This document shows positions 1 through 6,777 of a DNA stretch of 32,321 nucleotides, piece by piece. The position numbers and the translations under genes are program-made. Under the pieces are notes generated by a model. The model had not been told where the DNA came from and did not search any database. It saw nothing but the letters and a program-made list of their open reading frames with translations. Each line of letters begins with the position of its first letter. Positions within the stretch are counted from its first letter, which is position 1. The stretch spans positions 1-32,321 of the forward strand of contig CAJOPR010000075.1 in assembly GCA_905236395.1 (NCBI GenBank), in the 5' to 3' direction. This stretch comes from an uncultured Bacilli bacterium. Its GTDB lineage: Bacteria; Bacillota_I; Bacilli_A; RFN20; CAG-826.

Positions 1-10
1 ACGCTGACAT

Positions 11-87
<77 letters not shown>

Positions 88-99
88 ATTTACAAAGAT

Positions 100-126
100 A
101 CACGGCATTGCCGTGTTTTCTTTTTA
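100..126 (+). terminator. Rho-independent terminator of tRNA-Arg
   Basis: Stem CACGGC/GCCGTG (101-106 with 110-115) closed by an A-T pair, a three-base ATT loop, then a T-rich run at 116-125. It lies 12 bases past the tRNA CCA end. Confidence 0.85.
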
Positions 127-175
127 TGAAAAGAGTAATATGTTATTTAGTTAATAGATAAGAAGGTAAAAGATT

Positions 176-502
176 ATGAGTTCAATTGAAATTGCAGTAT
201 TAGTTTTATCTAGTGTTGACGCATTATGTTGCGTTATCTGTCGTGTTCCTCAGTTAGTGAGATTAATAAAATTAAAAGAATCGCAAGCGATTTCGATTCC
301 TTTCTGGGCATGTAATATTTTGTCTTGTGTGATGTGTATAACCGCTTATTCGTTGCAGTTATCTATCGGTAATATCTCAATGATTATCTTCTTATGCTCT
401 GCGACATTTAATTTGGTATTAAATACATTGATCTTTATTTTGGTTCGTAAATACAGAAAAAACGTTAAAACTAAACAAGATAGTCTAGAAGCTCAAAAAT
501 AA
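176..502 (+). CDS. SemiSWEET/PQ-loop small membrane transporter
   Basis: A 108-residue protein with three predicted membrane helices (about 4-26, 38-60 and 66-90), the size and layout of one triple-helix bundle of the SemiSWEET/PQ-loop family. The signature is VPQLVRL near residue 24, with the Pro-Gln pair that gives the family its name, followed by a KESQAISIPFW segment typical of the loop into helix 2. SemiSWEETs work as homodimers that pass sugars or other small solutes through the membrane; the substrate cannot be told here. The Shine-Dalgarno site is AAGAAGG, 9 bases upstream. The C-terminal tail is basic and polar (RKYRKNVKTK). The last 32 bases overlap the 3' end of the convergent mtnN gene. 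Confidence 0.75.
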   Translation: MSSIEIAVLVLSSVDALCCVICRVPQLVRLIKLKESQAISIPFWACNILSCVMCITAYSLQLSIGNISMIIFLCSATFNLVLNTLIFILVRKYRKNVKTKQDSLEAQK

Positions 503-1139
503 TAGATTGCAGTTTTTTATTAACTTTCAAGACGCTGTCTTGATATAAAGTCCCCTTTAATTCGCTATTGGATATAATTCGATAAGCGATACAAGGGGTA
601 TTTTTATCTTTGCACGCTTTATAAATTGCGATTGTTTCCATATCTTCACATAAGTGATGATATTTATTATTTAATGCTTTAATTACTTCGACATCTCTAG
701 TGAAGAAATCACCAGATAGAGTTCTTCCGTGTCTGATCGTTGTATCAGCGGTTATTTCATCGAATAGTTTAGATAATTTCTCATCGCCTTTGATTACTAG
801 ATTGGTCTCTTCAATTACATCCCAAGTAGAAGTGGGCTTATTGGTCATAATATAACCACCATGAAAGATAGTTTCGTCACAAACTACGATGTCACCGTCA
901 TTTATTTCTAATGTATGCCCTCCAGCGGTTCCGATATTAATTACCATATCTGGATGAATTTGTTCTAATAAAGAAATCGTGGAAGAAAAAGCATTAAGGA
1001 TTCCGACCCCAATAATCGCGGTATAAATCTCATTATTATTAAGTTTTGCATAGCAAAAATTACCTTGAGGTTTTGTTTTTAATAATTCGTTTAAAATAGA
1101 GATTTCTTTATCTAACGCCGCTAAAAGTAATATCTTCAT
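471..1139 (-). CDS. mtnN: 5'-methylthioadenosine/S-adenosylhomocysteine nucleosidase
   Basis: A 222-residue protein, close to the usual family length. It starts MKILLLAALDKEI, has the nucleoside phosphorylase-fold stretch NIGTAGG, the substrate segment EDMETIAIYKAC (the catalytic ME-E region of MTAN) and RIISN near the end, where the usual RxISD aspartate is Asn. It hydrolyses MTA and SAH to adenine and the thioribose or ribosyl-homocysteine product in the methyl cycle. The open frame extends 31 codons further upstream, but that part lacks family resemblance, and a good promoter (TTGAGA, 17 bases, TATATT) ends 6 bases before this ATG. No Shine-Dalgarno site is present, so the mRNA may be leaderless. 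It converges with and overlaps the PQ-loop gene by 32 bases. Confidence 0.87.
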   Translation of the reverse strand: MKILLLAALDKEISILNELLKTKPQGNFCYAKLNNNEIYTAIIGVGILNAFSSTISLLEQIHPDMVINIGTAGGHTLEINDGDIVVCDETIFHGGYIMTNKPTSTWDVIEETNLVIKGDEKLSKLFDEITADTTIRHGRTLSGDFFTRDVEVIKALNNKYHHLCEDMETIAIYKACKDKNTPCIAYRIISNSELKGTLYQDSVLKVNKKLQSIIFELLDYLV

Positions 1140-1145
1140 AGAAAA

Positions 1146-1174
1146 AATATAATCTATTATCACTTTGTTCTCAA
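1146..1174 (-). promoter_or_regulatory. mtnN promoter, probably leaderless
   Basis: On the minus strand, -35 TTGAGA (1169-1174), a 17-base spacer and -10 TATATT (1146-1151). Only 6 bases separate the -10 box from the ATG at 1139, so transcription would begin at or within one base of the start codon. Confidence 0.6.
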
Positions 1175-1191
1175 TAACCGTATTTCTTTTA

Positions 1192-1338
1192 TTAAAAGTA
1201 AATACCATGAATGGTATAATTTGAGTAAGCATGAATATAGAACGTGAAATATTTGCGAGTTATCGTCAAATAAATGACAAACTTCTCAAAATCGTCTGGA
1301 TTCAACCCAAACAGCTTCAAAAATATGTTAGAATTCAT
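1192..1338 (-). pseudogene. N-terminal remnant of a transposase (ISL3-like)
   Basis: A 48-codon minus-strand frame opening with a perfect AAGGAGGT ribosome site and ATG at 1338. The first 21 residues (MNSNIFLKLFGLNPDDF and a few more) look like the start of an ISL3-family transposase; the rest, to the stop at 1192, looks like random AT-rich coding. A full ISL3 transposase is about 400-550 residues, so the gene is broken. The ISL3 reading rests mainly on the flanking insertion-sequence end at 1459 and on recollection of the family, not on a search. It could also be an unrelated short peptide. Confidence 0.45.
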
Positions 1339-1459
1339 ATGTACCTCCTTGTTCTAACTTTTGTGCAAAATAATTATAACAAGAGGTACTTTTCTTGTTT
1401 TCACATTAACTAAAAAGTGGGGATACCCCACATAACCCCACATTCTATTCAAAAGAGCC
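1276..1459 (-). mobile_element. Left-end remnant of an ISL3-family insertion sequence
   Basis: Read on the minus strand from 1459, the sequence opens GGCTCTTTTGAATAG. This GGCTCTTT start is typical of ISL3-family terminal inverted repeats. It is followed by the palindrome GTGGGG-TAT-CCCCAC (1417-1431), a TATAAT box (1373-1378), a perfect ribosome site and a transposase-like start at 1338. Homology seems to stop near 1276, and no matching right end is seen in the window. The element points toward mtnN. Confidence 0.5.
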
Positions 1460-1480
1460 AAAAATCATTAAATAGATTTT

Positions 1481-1509
1481 AACCACTCAATTGAGTGGTT
1501 TTTTTCTTT
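1481..1509 (+). terminator. Orphan intrinsic terminator upstream of degV
   Basis: A perfect inverted repeat AACCACTC-AATT-GAGTGGTT (1481-1500) followed by TTTTTCTTT. No intact plus-strand gene precedes it within 970 bases, so it may belong to a gene lost around the insertion-sequence remnant, or it may insulate degV from upstream transcription. Confidence 0.75.
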
Positions 1510-1536
1510 GATTAAATCATATAAATATATTAAGAT
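1508..1536 (+). promoter_or_regulatory. Probable degV promoter
   Basis: TTGATT (1508-1513), a 17-base spacer and TAAGAT (1531-1536). It starts in the tail of the upstream terminator and leaves a short leader with an AGGAG ribosome site before the ATG at 1561. Confidence 0.5.
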
Positions 1537-1560
1537 ATTAGCAAATAGGAGACACATCAT

Positions 1561-2445
1561 ATGCCTTATCAAATATTTATAGACTCTTCTTCTGGCATGT
1601 CCAAAGAACTCAGAGAGAAATATCATATCGATTATTTCCGTATGGGTTTAAACATCAATGGAGAAGATAAATTAGCAGACCTCGACTTTGTCGAATTCTC
1701 TAGAGAGCAAATGTTCGACTGGGTGAGAGATCCGAAAGTGGTTATTAAAACTTCTTTAGTCACACCAGTGGAATTTGAAAGTAAGATGGAGAAATACTTA
1801 AAGAAAGGTATCGATATTTTATATATCGCTTGCGCTGATGCATTAAGTGGAACTAGACAAGCATTCGAACTCTTCAAAGAAGAATTACTTGAAAAGTATC
1901 CTGAAAGAAAGATTATCTCTGTTAACTCCGCAAGAGCGGAAGCTGCTCTTAGCTTAATGGCTATGGAAGCTAGCAGGCTTCAAGATCAAGGTAAATCCTT
2001 AGAAGAAGTTGCTCAATATGTTGAAGATAACAAACAGTACTATCATGAAACTGGTAGCGTTGACACTCTTAAATATTTAAGAATGTATGGCCGTGTCAGT
2101 GGTGCAGCAGCGTTCTTCGCTGATACATTAAATATCAAACCAGTCATTATCTTTGATATTCATGGACATAACTACACAATGAAGAAAGTCCGTGGTGAAA
2201 AGAAAGCCATGGAAGAATGCTTTAATTATATTAAAGCTCACGTCGTTGAAGGCGTTACCGATGTCATCTATTTAGGTGAAACGGTTCCTGTTCCAGCATT
2301 AGATTATTTATATAAGAGAATCACTGAAGAATTACATATCCCAGTGGAGAAATACTACATTGGACCAATTGTCTCTGTGTGCTGTGGCCCAGGCATGTAC
2401 GGCTGCTGGTTCAAGGGTGACTTAGTTACTGTTGAAGCAAAATAA
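1561..2445 (+). CDS. DegV family fatty-acid-binding protein (FakB type)
   Basis: A 294-residue protein matching the DegV family in length and landmarks: an N-terminal IDSSSGMS strand-turn, the TSLVTPVEF and SGTRQAFE lipid-head-group region, SVNSARAE, then LKYLRMYGRVSGAAAF and the C-terminal domain ending GPGMYGCWF. DegV/FakB proteins bind a fatty acid and present it to FakA kinase, which makes acyl-phosphate for phospholipid synthesis. No fakA lies in the window. The Asp/Ser near residues 8-9 and the TS pair near 62-63 are in the places expected for ligand binding. The gene has its own promoter, an AGGAG ribosome site and its own terminator, so it is monocistronic. Confidence 0.9.
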   Translation: MPYQIFIDSSSGMSKELREKYHIDYFRMGLNINGEDKLADLDFVEFSREQMFDWVRDPKVVIKTSLVTPVEFESKMEKYLKKGIDILYIACADALSGTRQAFELFKEELLEKYPERKIISVNSARAEAALSLMAMEASRLQDQGKSLEEVAQYVEDNKQYYHETGSVDTLKYLRMYGRVSGAAAFFADTLNIKPVIIFDIHGHNYTMKKVRGEKKAMEECFNYIKAHVVEGVTDVIYLGETVPVPALDYLYKRITEELHIPVEKYYIGPIVSVCCGPGMYGCWFKGDLVTVEAK

Positions 2446-2453
2446 GAATATTG

Positions 2454-2480
2454 GAGTGGTGGAAACCCCACTCTTTATTT
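2454..2480 (+). terminator. Terminator after degV
   Basis: Stem GAGTGG (2454-2459) with CCACTC (2468-2473), an 8-base loop, then TTTATTTT. Confidence 0.75.
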
Positions 2481-2494
2481 TCATATAAAAGGGG

Positions 2495-2500
2495 TATAAT
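2495..2500 (+). promoter_or_regulatory. -10 box close to the start codon at 2510
   Basis: A perfect TATAAT ends 9 bases before the ATG, with no Shine-Dalgarno site between. No clear -35 box is seen. Transcription would start within a few bases of the ATG. Confidence 0.5.
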
Positions 2501-2509
2501 AGTCCGGGT

Positions 2510-3079
2510 ATGAAAGTTAACAAAGTCTTAATTATCATTCAATTAGCGATCATGTATATCTCGGAAATCCTTTTAGCGTTAGCCGCTTTTCCGAGTGTCT
2601 TTAATATTCAAGAATTAGAGAATGCTTCCGGTGCATTATTTATTGCGGCGATTGTCGCCTCTTTAGTAGCGGTATTATTCGCATTTGCTATCTTAGTGCC
2701 ATCAGTCATCTCAATATTCAAAAAGAATAATGAGGATATGACACTATTTACAATGATCATCAAATTAGCGGCGATACCTTGGTATATCATCAACTTCATC
2801 CTATGTGGTTTTATGCTCGCGGGTGCTTTGAACCCATTTATGTTCTTTGCCATTCCATTCATGATTGTCATCTTTGAATGTGTGACATATATCGATATGT
2901 TCGCTGTTAGTTTCAATAACGTTGCGGTTCTAATTTCAGAATTAAGAACTAAAACAATCAAACCAAGCGCTCTATTAATAGTGGGTATGGTATTTCACTT
3001 CATCTTCTGTTTAGATGTCTTGGGAGCGATATTCACTTATGTGAATTATAGAAAAGTTAATAATAAGGAGATTCAATAA
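2510..3079 (+). CDS. Unrecognised multi-pass membrane protein
   Basis: I do not recognise this 189-residue protein. It has about five hydrophobic segments (near 5-30, 42-70, 83-110, 112-135 and 150-175), separated by short polar loops, one of them KKNNED. The ends are basic (MKVNK at the start, NYRKVNNKE at the end). There are no cysteine clusters or catalytic motifs. It is followed after one base by a second small membrane protein that has its own GGAG site, so the pair is probably co-transcribed. Both carry a similar SKVLL/NKVLI opening before the first helix, which suggests they may be distant paralogues or two parts of one membrane complex. Confidence 0.7.
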   Translation: MKVNKVLIIIQLAIMYISEILLALAAFPSVFNIQELENASGALFIAAIVASLVAVLFAFAILVPSVISIFKKNNEDMTLFTMIIKLAAIPWYIINFILCGFMLAGALNPFMFFAIPFMIVIFECVTYIDMFAVSFNNVAVLISELRTKTIKPSALLIVGMVFHFIFCLDVLGAIFTYVNYRKVNNKEIQ

Positions 3080-3080
3080 T

Positions 3081-3482
3081 ATGAAAAAAGTATCAAAGGT
3101 CTTACTTCTCATAGGACAAATCCTAATGATTGTGGACATCGTCAGTGTCTTCATCGCTAGTGTCATCATGTTCTTATGCGCCACTCCAATTGCTTTAAAT
3201 CCAATTAGAGATGCAATTATCGCAAGTGATTCAACCATCTCTGGTACCGCGGTGGATGCGATGATGTATTACATTCAAATCAGTTTCATCTTCACAGGCG
3301 CAAGCATGCTAATAAGCATTGTCCCAATGATCATTGCTGCGACATTCGCTAGCAAAGCTAGAAAAGAAGAAACTGAAGTCAGTATCGTGGTTACAATGGT
3401 GTTTGCTTTCCTCACTGGCTCATACGTTATGCTAGCGGGCGGCATCCTCGGATTGATTGCTTACTTAAAAGAAAATAGATAG
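3081..3482 (+). CDS. Unrecognised small membrane protein, partner of the preceding gene
   Basis: A 133-residue protein with three or four hydrophobic segments (about 6-32, 65-95 and 102-128). It begins one base after the stop of the upstream membrane-protein gene and has the ribosome site AAGGAG, partly inside that gene's end. The loop at 35-60 is polar and would lie on one face of the membrane. No known family was recognised. A strong intrinsic terminator overlaps its stop codon, so this is the end of a two-gene unit. Confidence 0.7.
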   Translation: MKKVSKVLLLIGQILMIVDIVSVFIASVIMFLCATPIALNPIRDAIIASDSTISGTAVDAMMYYIQISFIFTGASMLISIVPMIIAATFASKARKEETEVSIVVTMVFAFLTGSYVMLAGGILGLIAYLKENR

Positions 3483-3509
3483 TTCCCGACTGGGAATTAT
3501 CTTTTTTTA
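3479..3509 (+). terminator. Terminator overlapping the stop codon of the 3081-3482 gene
   Basis: Stem ATAGTTCCC (3479-3487) with GGGAATTAT (3492-3500), a GACT loop and one G-U pair, then CTTTTTTTA. The TAG stop is inside the stem. Confidence 0.8.
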
Positions 3510-3578
3510 TAGCGCGTAGCGAAATGCGCGTGATAGAATAATTGCAATTAATAATCTTTGAAGAAAGGAGGCTGAATT

Positions 3579-4700
3579 ATGAAAAAGAAAAACATATTTC
3601 TTTGCATAGGCTTATCTTCTTTATTGGCTGCTGGTGTTTTTGCCGGTGTTGTTGCCGGAAGCAGAAATTTTGCAAAAGCGGAAGCTGCAAACGAAAGAAT
3701 TTACTTCAATTTATCTGAATTTGGGCCTACCTATGATGACAGTGGTGTCACAAAAGAGACATCCTTCTCTGTTTGGGCTTACGGTAGCGGAAGTGAAAGC
3801 GATGCTTGGATTGAAGTTCATAAAGAAGGATCTTATTCGAACGTTTTCTATATTGACTGCGATGATTCTTATGCAACATTCAAAGTTGTTAGAGCCGCAA
3901 ATGGTGTTACCAACACATGGCCTAATGGCAGCACTTCGTGGAATGAGACCTGCGCTATCACGAAAAGTTCATATAATTATTTCTGGCTTGGAAATGATGG
4001 TGGGATGGGGCAATCTTATGGCCCACACACAATAAAATCTGCAACCGTTGATATAAAAAATGGTGTGAGAATAAGCCTTTATTACAACTTCACTAATTTC
4101 CAACAAGCAAACGTCAATGTGTCTTTAGAAGCTGGCAAACAATTCAAAATCAACAATGGTGGAGATTTGTATGGCTATAGTGCACTTGAAGAAGCTGCTA
4201 AAGCATTGTTCACTGAGGAAGAAGACGATTATATTGGTGTCAAGTCAACGTCTTTATATGAAATATACTATAAAGAAAGTGGCGCTATTTGGGCACAAAT
4301 CGATTCCTTTACTGAAGCGAGCACATGGGCGGAAGATTTTGTTGAACATGTTGGCTGTTTATCAACCTATGACGCAAAACCAGCGAACTGGGATTCATTT
4401 GCTGCATCATTCGCCTTACTAACTAATGGTGGAAAAGATTTGCTTATTGGTGCAACAGCTAGTAACGCAAACAACGCAACCTATATTCAACAAGCTGCAT
4501 TCATCCATGATATGTGTGTTGCTAAATATGCGGGATGTACTGTTTTCATGGCGAGAGAAGGCGGTGGATCTAGAGCTGCTTTTATGAATCCGATTGCTAA
4601 AACTTCAACAACTCCAGTTATAGTGATTAGCATTATTTCTATCATTTCAATCTCTGCAGTTGGTGCATTTTTCATCATTCGTAGAAGAAAACATCAGTAA
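3579..4700 (+). CDS. Secreted, membrane-anchored surface protein
   Basis: A 373-residue protein with a signal peptide (MKKKN, a hydrophobic core at 6-27, likely cut near the Ala-rich AKAEAANE). A C-terminal helix (about 343-366) followed by RRRKHQ anchors it with the bulk outside. Residues 40-135 form a beta-rich, Trp/Tyr-rich region with FKVVRAANG and SWNETC, which recalls starch-binding modules of the CBM25/26 kind; this is only a resemblance. Residues 225-335 form a helical region with paired cysteines (C254, C308 and C315 by count), W-x-F and a late AKYAGCTVF, similar to a module I associate with repeated surface proteins of uncultured gut Bacilli. There is no LPXTG. The ribosome site is AAAGGAGG. 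It may bind glycans or mediate host contact. Confidence 0.7.
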   Translation: MKKKNIFLCIGLSSLLAAGVFAGVVAGSRNFAKAEAANERIYFNLSEFGPTYDDSGVTKETSFSVWAYGSGSESDAWIEVHKEGSYSNVFYIDCDDSYATFKVVRAANGVTNTWPNGSTSWNETCAITKSSYNYFWLGNDGGMGQSYGPHTIKSATVDIKNGVRISLYYNFTNFQQANVNVSLEAGKQFKINNGGDLYGYSALEEAAKALFTEEEDDYIGVKSTSLYEIYYKESGAIWAQIDSFTEASTWAEDFVEHVGCLSTYDAKPANWDSFAASFALLTNGGKDLLIGATASNANNATYIQQAAFIHDMCVAKYAGCTVFMAREGGGSRAAFMNPIAKTSTTPVIVISIISIISISAVGAFFIIRRRKHQ

Positions 4701-4721
4701 TATTGATTAATTAAATTAGAG

Positions 4722-4747
4722 GGAACCTATGGTTCCTTCTTTTTTAT
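4722..4747 (+). terminator. Terminator of the surface-protein gene
   Basis: GGAACC-TAT-GGTTCC (4722-4736) followed by TTCTTTTTTATT. Confidence 0.85.
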
Positions 4748-4750
4748 TGC

Positions 4751-4778
4751 AACAAAAAAGCGGCATCTCTGTCGCTTT
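4751..4778 (-). terminator. Terminator of the minus-strand zinc-ribbon gene
   Basis: Stem AAAGCG (4757-4762) with CGCTTT (4773-4778). Read on the minus strand, the stem is followed by TTTTTTGTTG, 13 bases past the stop of the gene at 4791. Confidence 0.7.
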
Positions 4779-4790
4779 ATTGATTGTTCA

Positions 4791-5468
4791 TTATTTGTCT
4801 TGTTTTGGATCTTTAACTAGGATTGTTCTAGCCACTGTCCATTTTTCAATCTTCGCAGGAACGAACCAAGCAAAGATGGTTAATGTGACGATAGATAATA
4901 ACATCCATAACATCCACCAACCGATTAAGCCACCGGCTTTACCGACAAATTGTCTTCTATAACCTTGAACGACTGTGTGGTTGATTTTCCATCTGGCAAT
5001 CCAGACATAGGCCATTGGGAAGCAAATACCAATTGTAACGATACTAACTAATGCTCCTAATAAGGTCCAACCGAAGAATGCAGCGGTTTTACCATCGAAG
5101 TATGTATTTTCTTTTGTTGGTTCAGGAAGTAGTGGTTCTTCTTTCTTTTCTTCCTCAACAACTGCAGGAGCAGCGACTTCTGCTGGTTTCTCTTCTTCTT
5201 TTGGTTCTTCTGCAGGGAGTTCCACAACGGCTTCAGCAGGAGCTTCTTCCTCTGAGACTTCTTCAGCCTTTGGCTGTTCTTCTTCTACAGGGGCCTCTTC
5301 AACTACAGGCTCTTCCTCTTTGGGTTCTTCTTTTTCTTCAGGTTTTTTATAAGTTTCTAGAAGATGAGCATCTTCCTTCTTATATCTAAATAACGCATTG
5401 CAACGTGGGCATCTTTCATGGAATCCTTCCACGATAGCACCACACTTAGGACATCTAAATCTAGCCAT
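4791..5468 (-). CDS. Zinc-ribbon protein with acidic linker and membrane domain
   Basis: A 225-residue protein in three parts. Residues 1-30 are a zinc ribbon (CPKCG and CPRCN, four cysteines). Residues 38-120 are a low-complexity linker rich in Glu, Pro, Ala and Val (PEEKEEP-type repeats). Residues 122-215 form a membrane domain with two long hydrophobic segments (about 128-155 and 178-202) and an INHTVVQGYRRQFVG loop, which recalls DUF898/YjgN-type membrane proteins. It sits 23 bases downstream of the CobW-type GTPase on the same strand with its own GGAG site, so the two are probably one operon. The function is unknown; the ribbon next to a metal GTPase suggests a metal-linked role, which is inference. 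Confidence 0.75.
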   Translation of the reverse strand: MARFRCPKCGAIVEGFHERCPRCNALFRYKKEDAHLLETYKKPEEKEEPKEEEPVVEEAPVEEEQPKAEEVSEEEAPAEAVVELPAEEPKEEEKPAEVAAPAVVEEEKKEEPLLPEPTKENTYFDGKTAAFFGWTLLGALVSIVTIGICFPMAYVWIARWKINHTVVQGYRRQFVGKAGGLIGWWMLWMLLSIVTLTIFAWFVPAKIEKWTVARTILVKDPKQDK

Positions 5469-5491
5469 AATATAATCTCCTATCTAATTCA

Positions 5492-6757
5492 TTATATATT
5501 ATCTAATTCTTTTTTGATTCCGGTTTTATCAAGATTTTGTCCAATGAAGACTAATTTGATTAATTTATCTCCATATTTCTCATCCCAGTCATGAGCGAAA
5601 TTCTCGTCATTATCAATGAGATATTGGATTTGTTTCTTGGTTAATTTACCACTGTACCATTCACCAGTTTTATTAAGTTTTCTCTGATGACCAGCGGATT
5701 CATAGACATAGGCATATTTCTCTTCTTCTTTGAAGTAGAGAATACCTTTCGCTCTAATGATATTTCTACCATTTTGTTCCACCCATTCCATGAATTTTTG
5801 CTTTGCAAATGGTCTTCTTCTGTAATAGACAAAGGTATTGATATTGTATTCATCAGCGGTACCTTCATCATCATTTTCATCCATGCCATTTTCATGGTGG
5901 TGGTGATGATGGTGATGGTGGTGTTCATGCTCTTCATGTTCATGATGGTGATGATGTTCGTGTTCATCTTCATCGTCATCATCGTCATCTTCATCATGAT
6001 CTTCATCCGCATCAACTTCGTTAGACCAGTCTTCAAATTCTCTAATCCAAGCAGCAGAAGTGCTGGCTTCTTCAAACTTGAATAAGTGAGTGTCGATCAT
6101 CTCATCGACATCGACTTCACAATAGTCGGATTCAATAATCTTGGCCTTTGGTTGAATCGCTTTAACTGCGATTTTTACTTTTCTTAATTCCTCTTCAGAG
6201 ATATCACTTACCTTATTTAAGATAACGATGTCACAGAATTCGATTTGCTGGATGATAAGATTTTCTAAATCTTCTTCCCCTCTAACTGTGTCTTTGAAGA
6301 CATCGCCACAGTTGAATTCGTCTCTTAATCTAAGAGCGTCTGTCACAGAGATAACTGCATCTAATGTATAGAAGATTGGTAAGTGTTGTTTCTTGAATTC
6401 TTCTTCCATATAGCAGATGGTCTGTGCGATAGGCACTGGCTCACAGATGCCTGAAGCTTCGATTAAGATGTGATCAAACTTCTGAGACTCCACTAAATCA
6501 GCGAGTTGTTTAATTAAATCTTTCTTTAACGTGCAGCAGATACATCCGTTTTGAAGGGCCACTAGCGAATCATCTTTAGATGAGACAACTCCACCTTGTT
6601 GTATTAGTTCGGCATCGATGTTCACTTCACCGATATCATTAACGATGACCGCCATACGGTGGCCTTTAGCGTTTTTTAAGATATGATTAAGAAGTGTGGT
6701 TTTGCCACTTCCTAAGTATCCGGTAATTAAGGTAATTGGGACGGTTTTGATATTCAT
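5492..6757 (-). CDS. CobW/ZNG1-type GTPase metallochaperone with Asp/His-rich insert
   Basis: A 421-residue G3E GTPase of the COG0523 family. Walker A is GYLGSGKTT (13-21), the metal-binding CxCC is at 72-75 (GCICCT), Walker B lies in LIEASG (98-103), and NKVSD is near 181. Residues 247-299 are a very acidic and His-rich stretch, including a run of ten His (279-288), between the GTPase and the C-terminal CobW domain (about 304-415). These proteins use GTP hydrolysis to load zinc or other metals onto clients, and His-rich inserts bind the metal. It is the first gene of a minus-strand operon with the zinc-ribbon membrane protein. The ribosome site is GGAG. A palindrome lies over the promoter. 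The metal cannot be told from the sequence. Confidence 0.88.
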   Translation of the reverse strand: MNIKTVPITLITGYLGSGKTTLLNHILKNAKGHRMAVIVNDIGEVNIDAELIQQGGVVSSKDDSLVALQNGCICCTLKKDLIKQLADLVESQKFDHILIEASGICEPVPIAQTICYMEEEFKKQHLPIFYTLDAVISVTDALRLRDEFNCGDVFKDTVRGEEDLENLIIQQIEFCDIVILNKVSDISEEELRKVKIAVKAIQPKAKIIESDYCEVDVDEMIDTHLFKFEEASTSAAWIREFEDWSNEVDADEDHDEDDDDDDEDEHEHHHHHEHEEHEHHHHHHHHHHENGMDENDDEGTADEYNINTFVYYRRRPFAKQKFMEWVEQNGRNIIRAKGILYFKEEEKYAYVYESAGHQRKLNKTGEWYSGKLTKKQIQYLIDNDENFAHDWDEKYGDKLIKLVFIGQNLDKTGIKKELDNI

Positions 6758-6777
6758 AATTTTCTTTTCTCCGATGT

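Noticed and set aside
527-543. TCAAGAC-GCT-GTCTTGA perfect hairpin at the PQ-loop/mtnN border
   Set aside because: It lies inside mtnN coding and has no T-run on either side, so it is not a terminator; it may be chance.
1231-1413. 60-residue plus-strand ORF in the 1140-1560 gap
   Set aside because: No ribosome site, opposite strand to the insertion-sequence remnant, and it runs through the transposase ribosome site and TATAAT box; composition is not protein-like.
5641-6085. Open frames of over 130 codons on both strands in the 5.6-6.1 kb region
   Set aside because: They are shadows of the Asp/His codon repeats of the CobW GTPase (GAT/CAT runs read as Met/Ile/Val).
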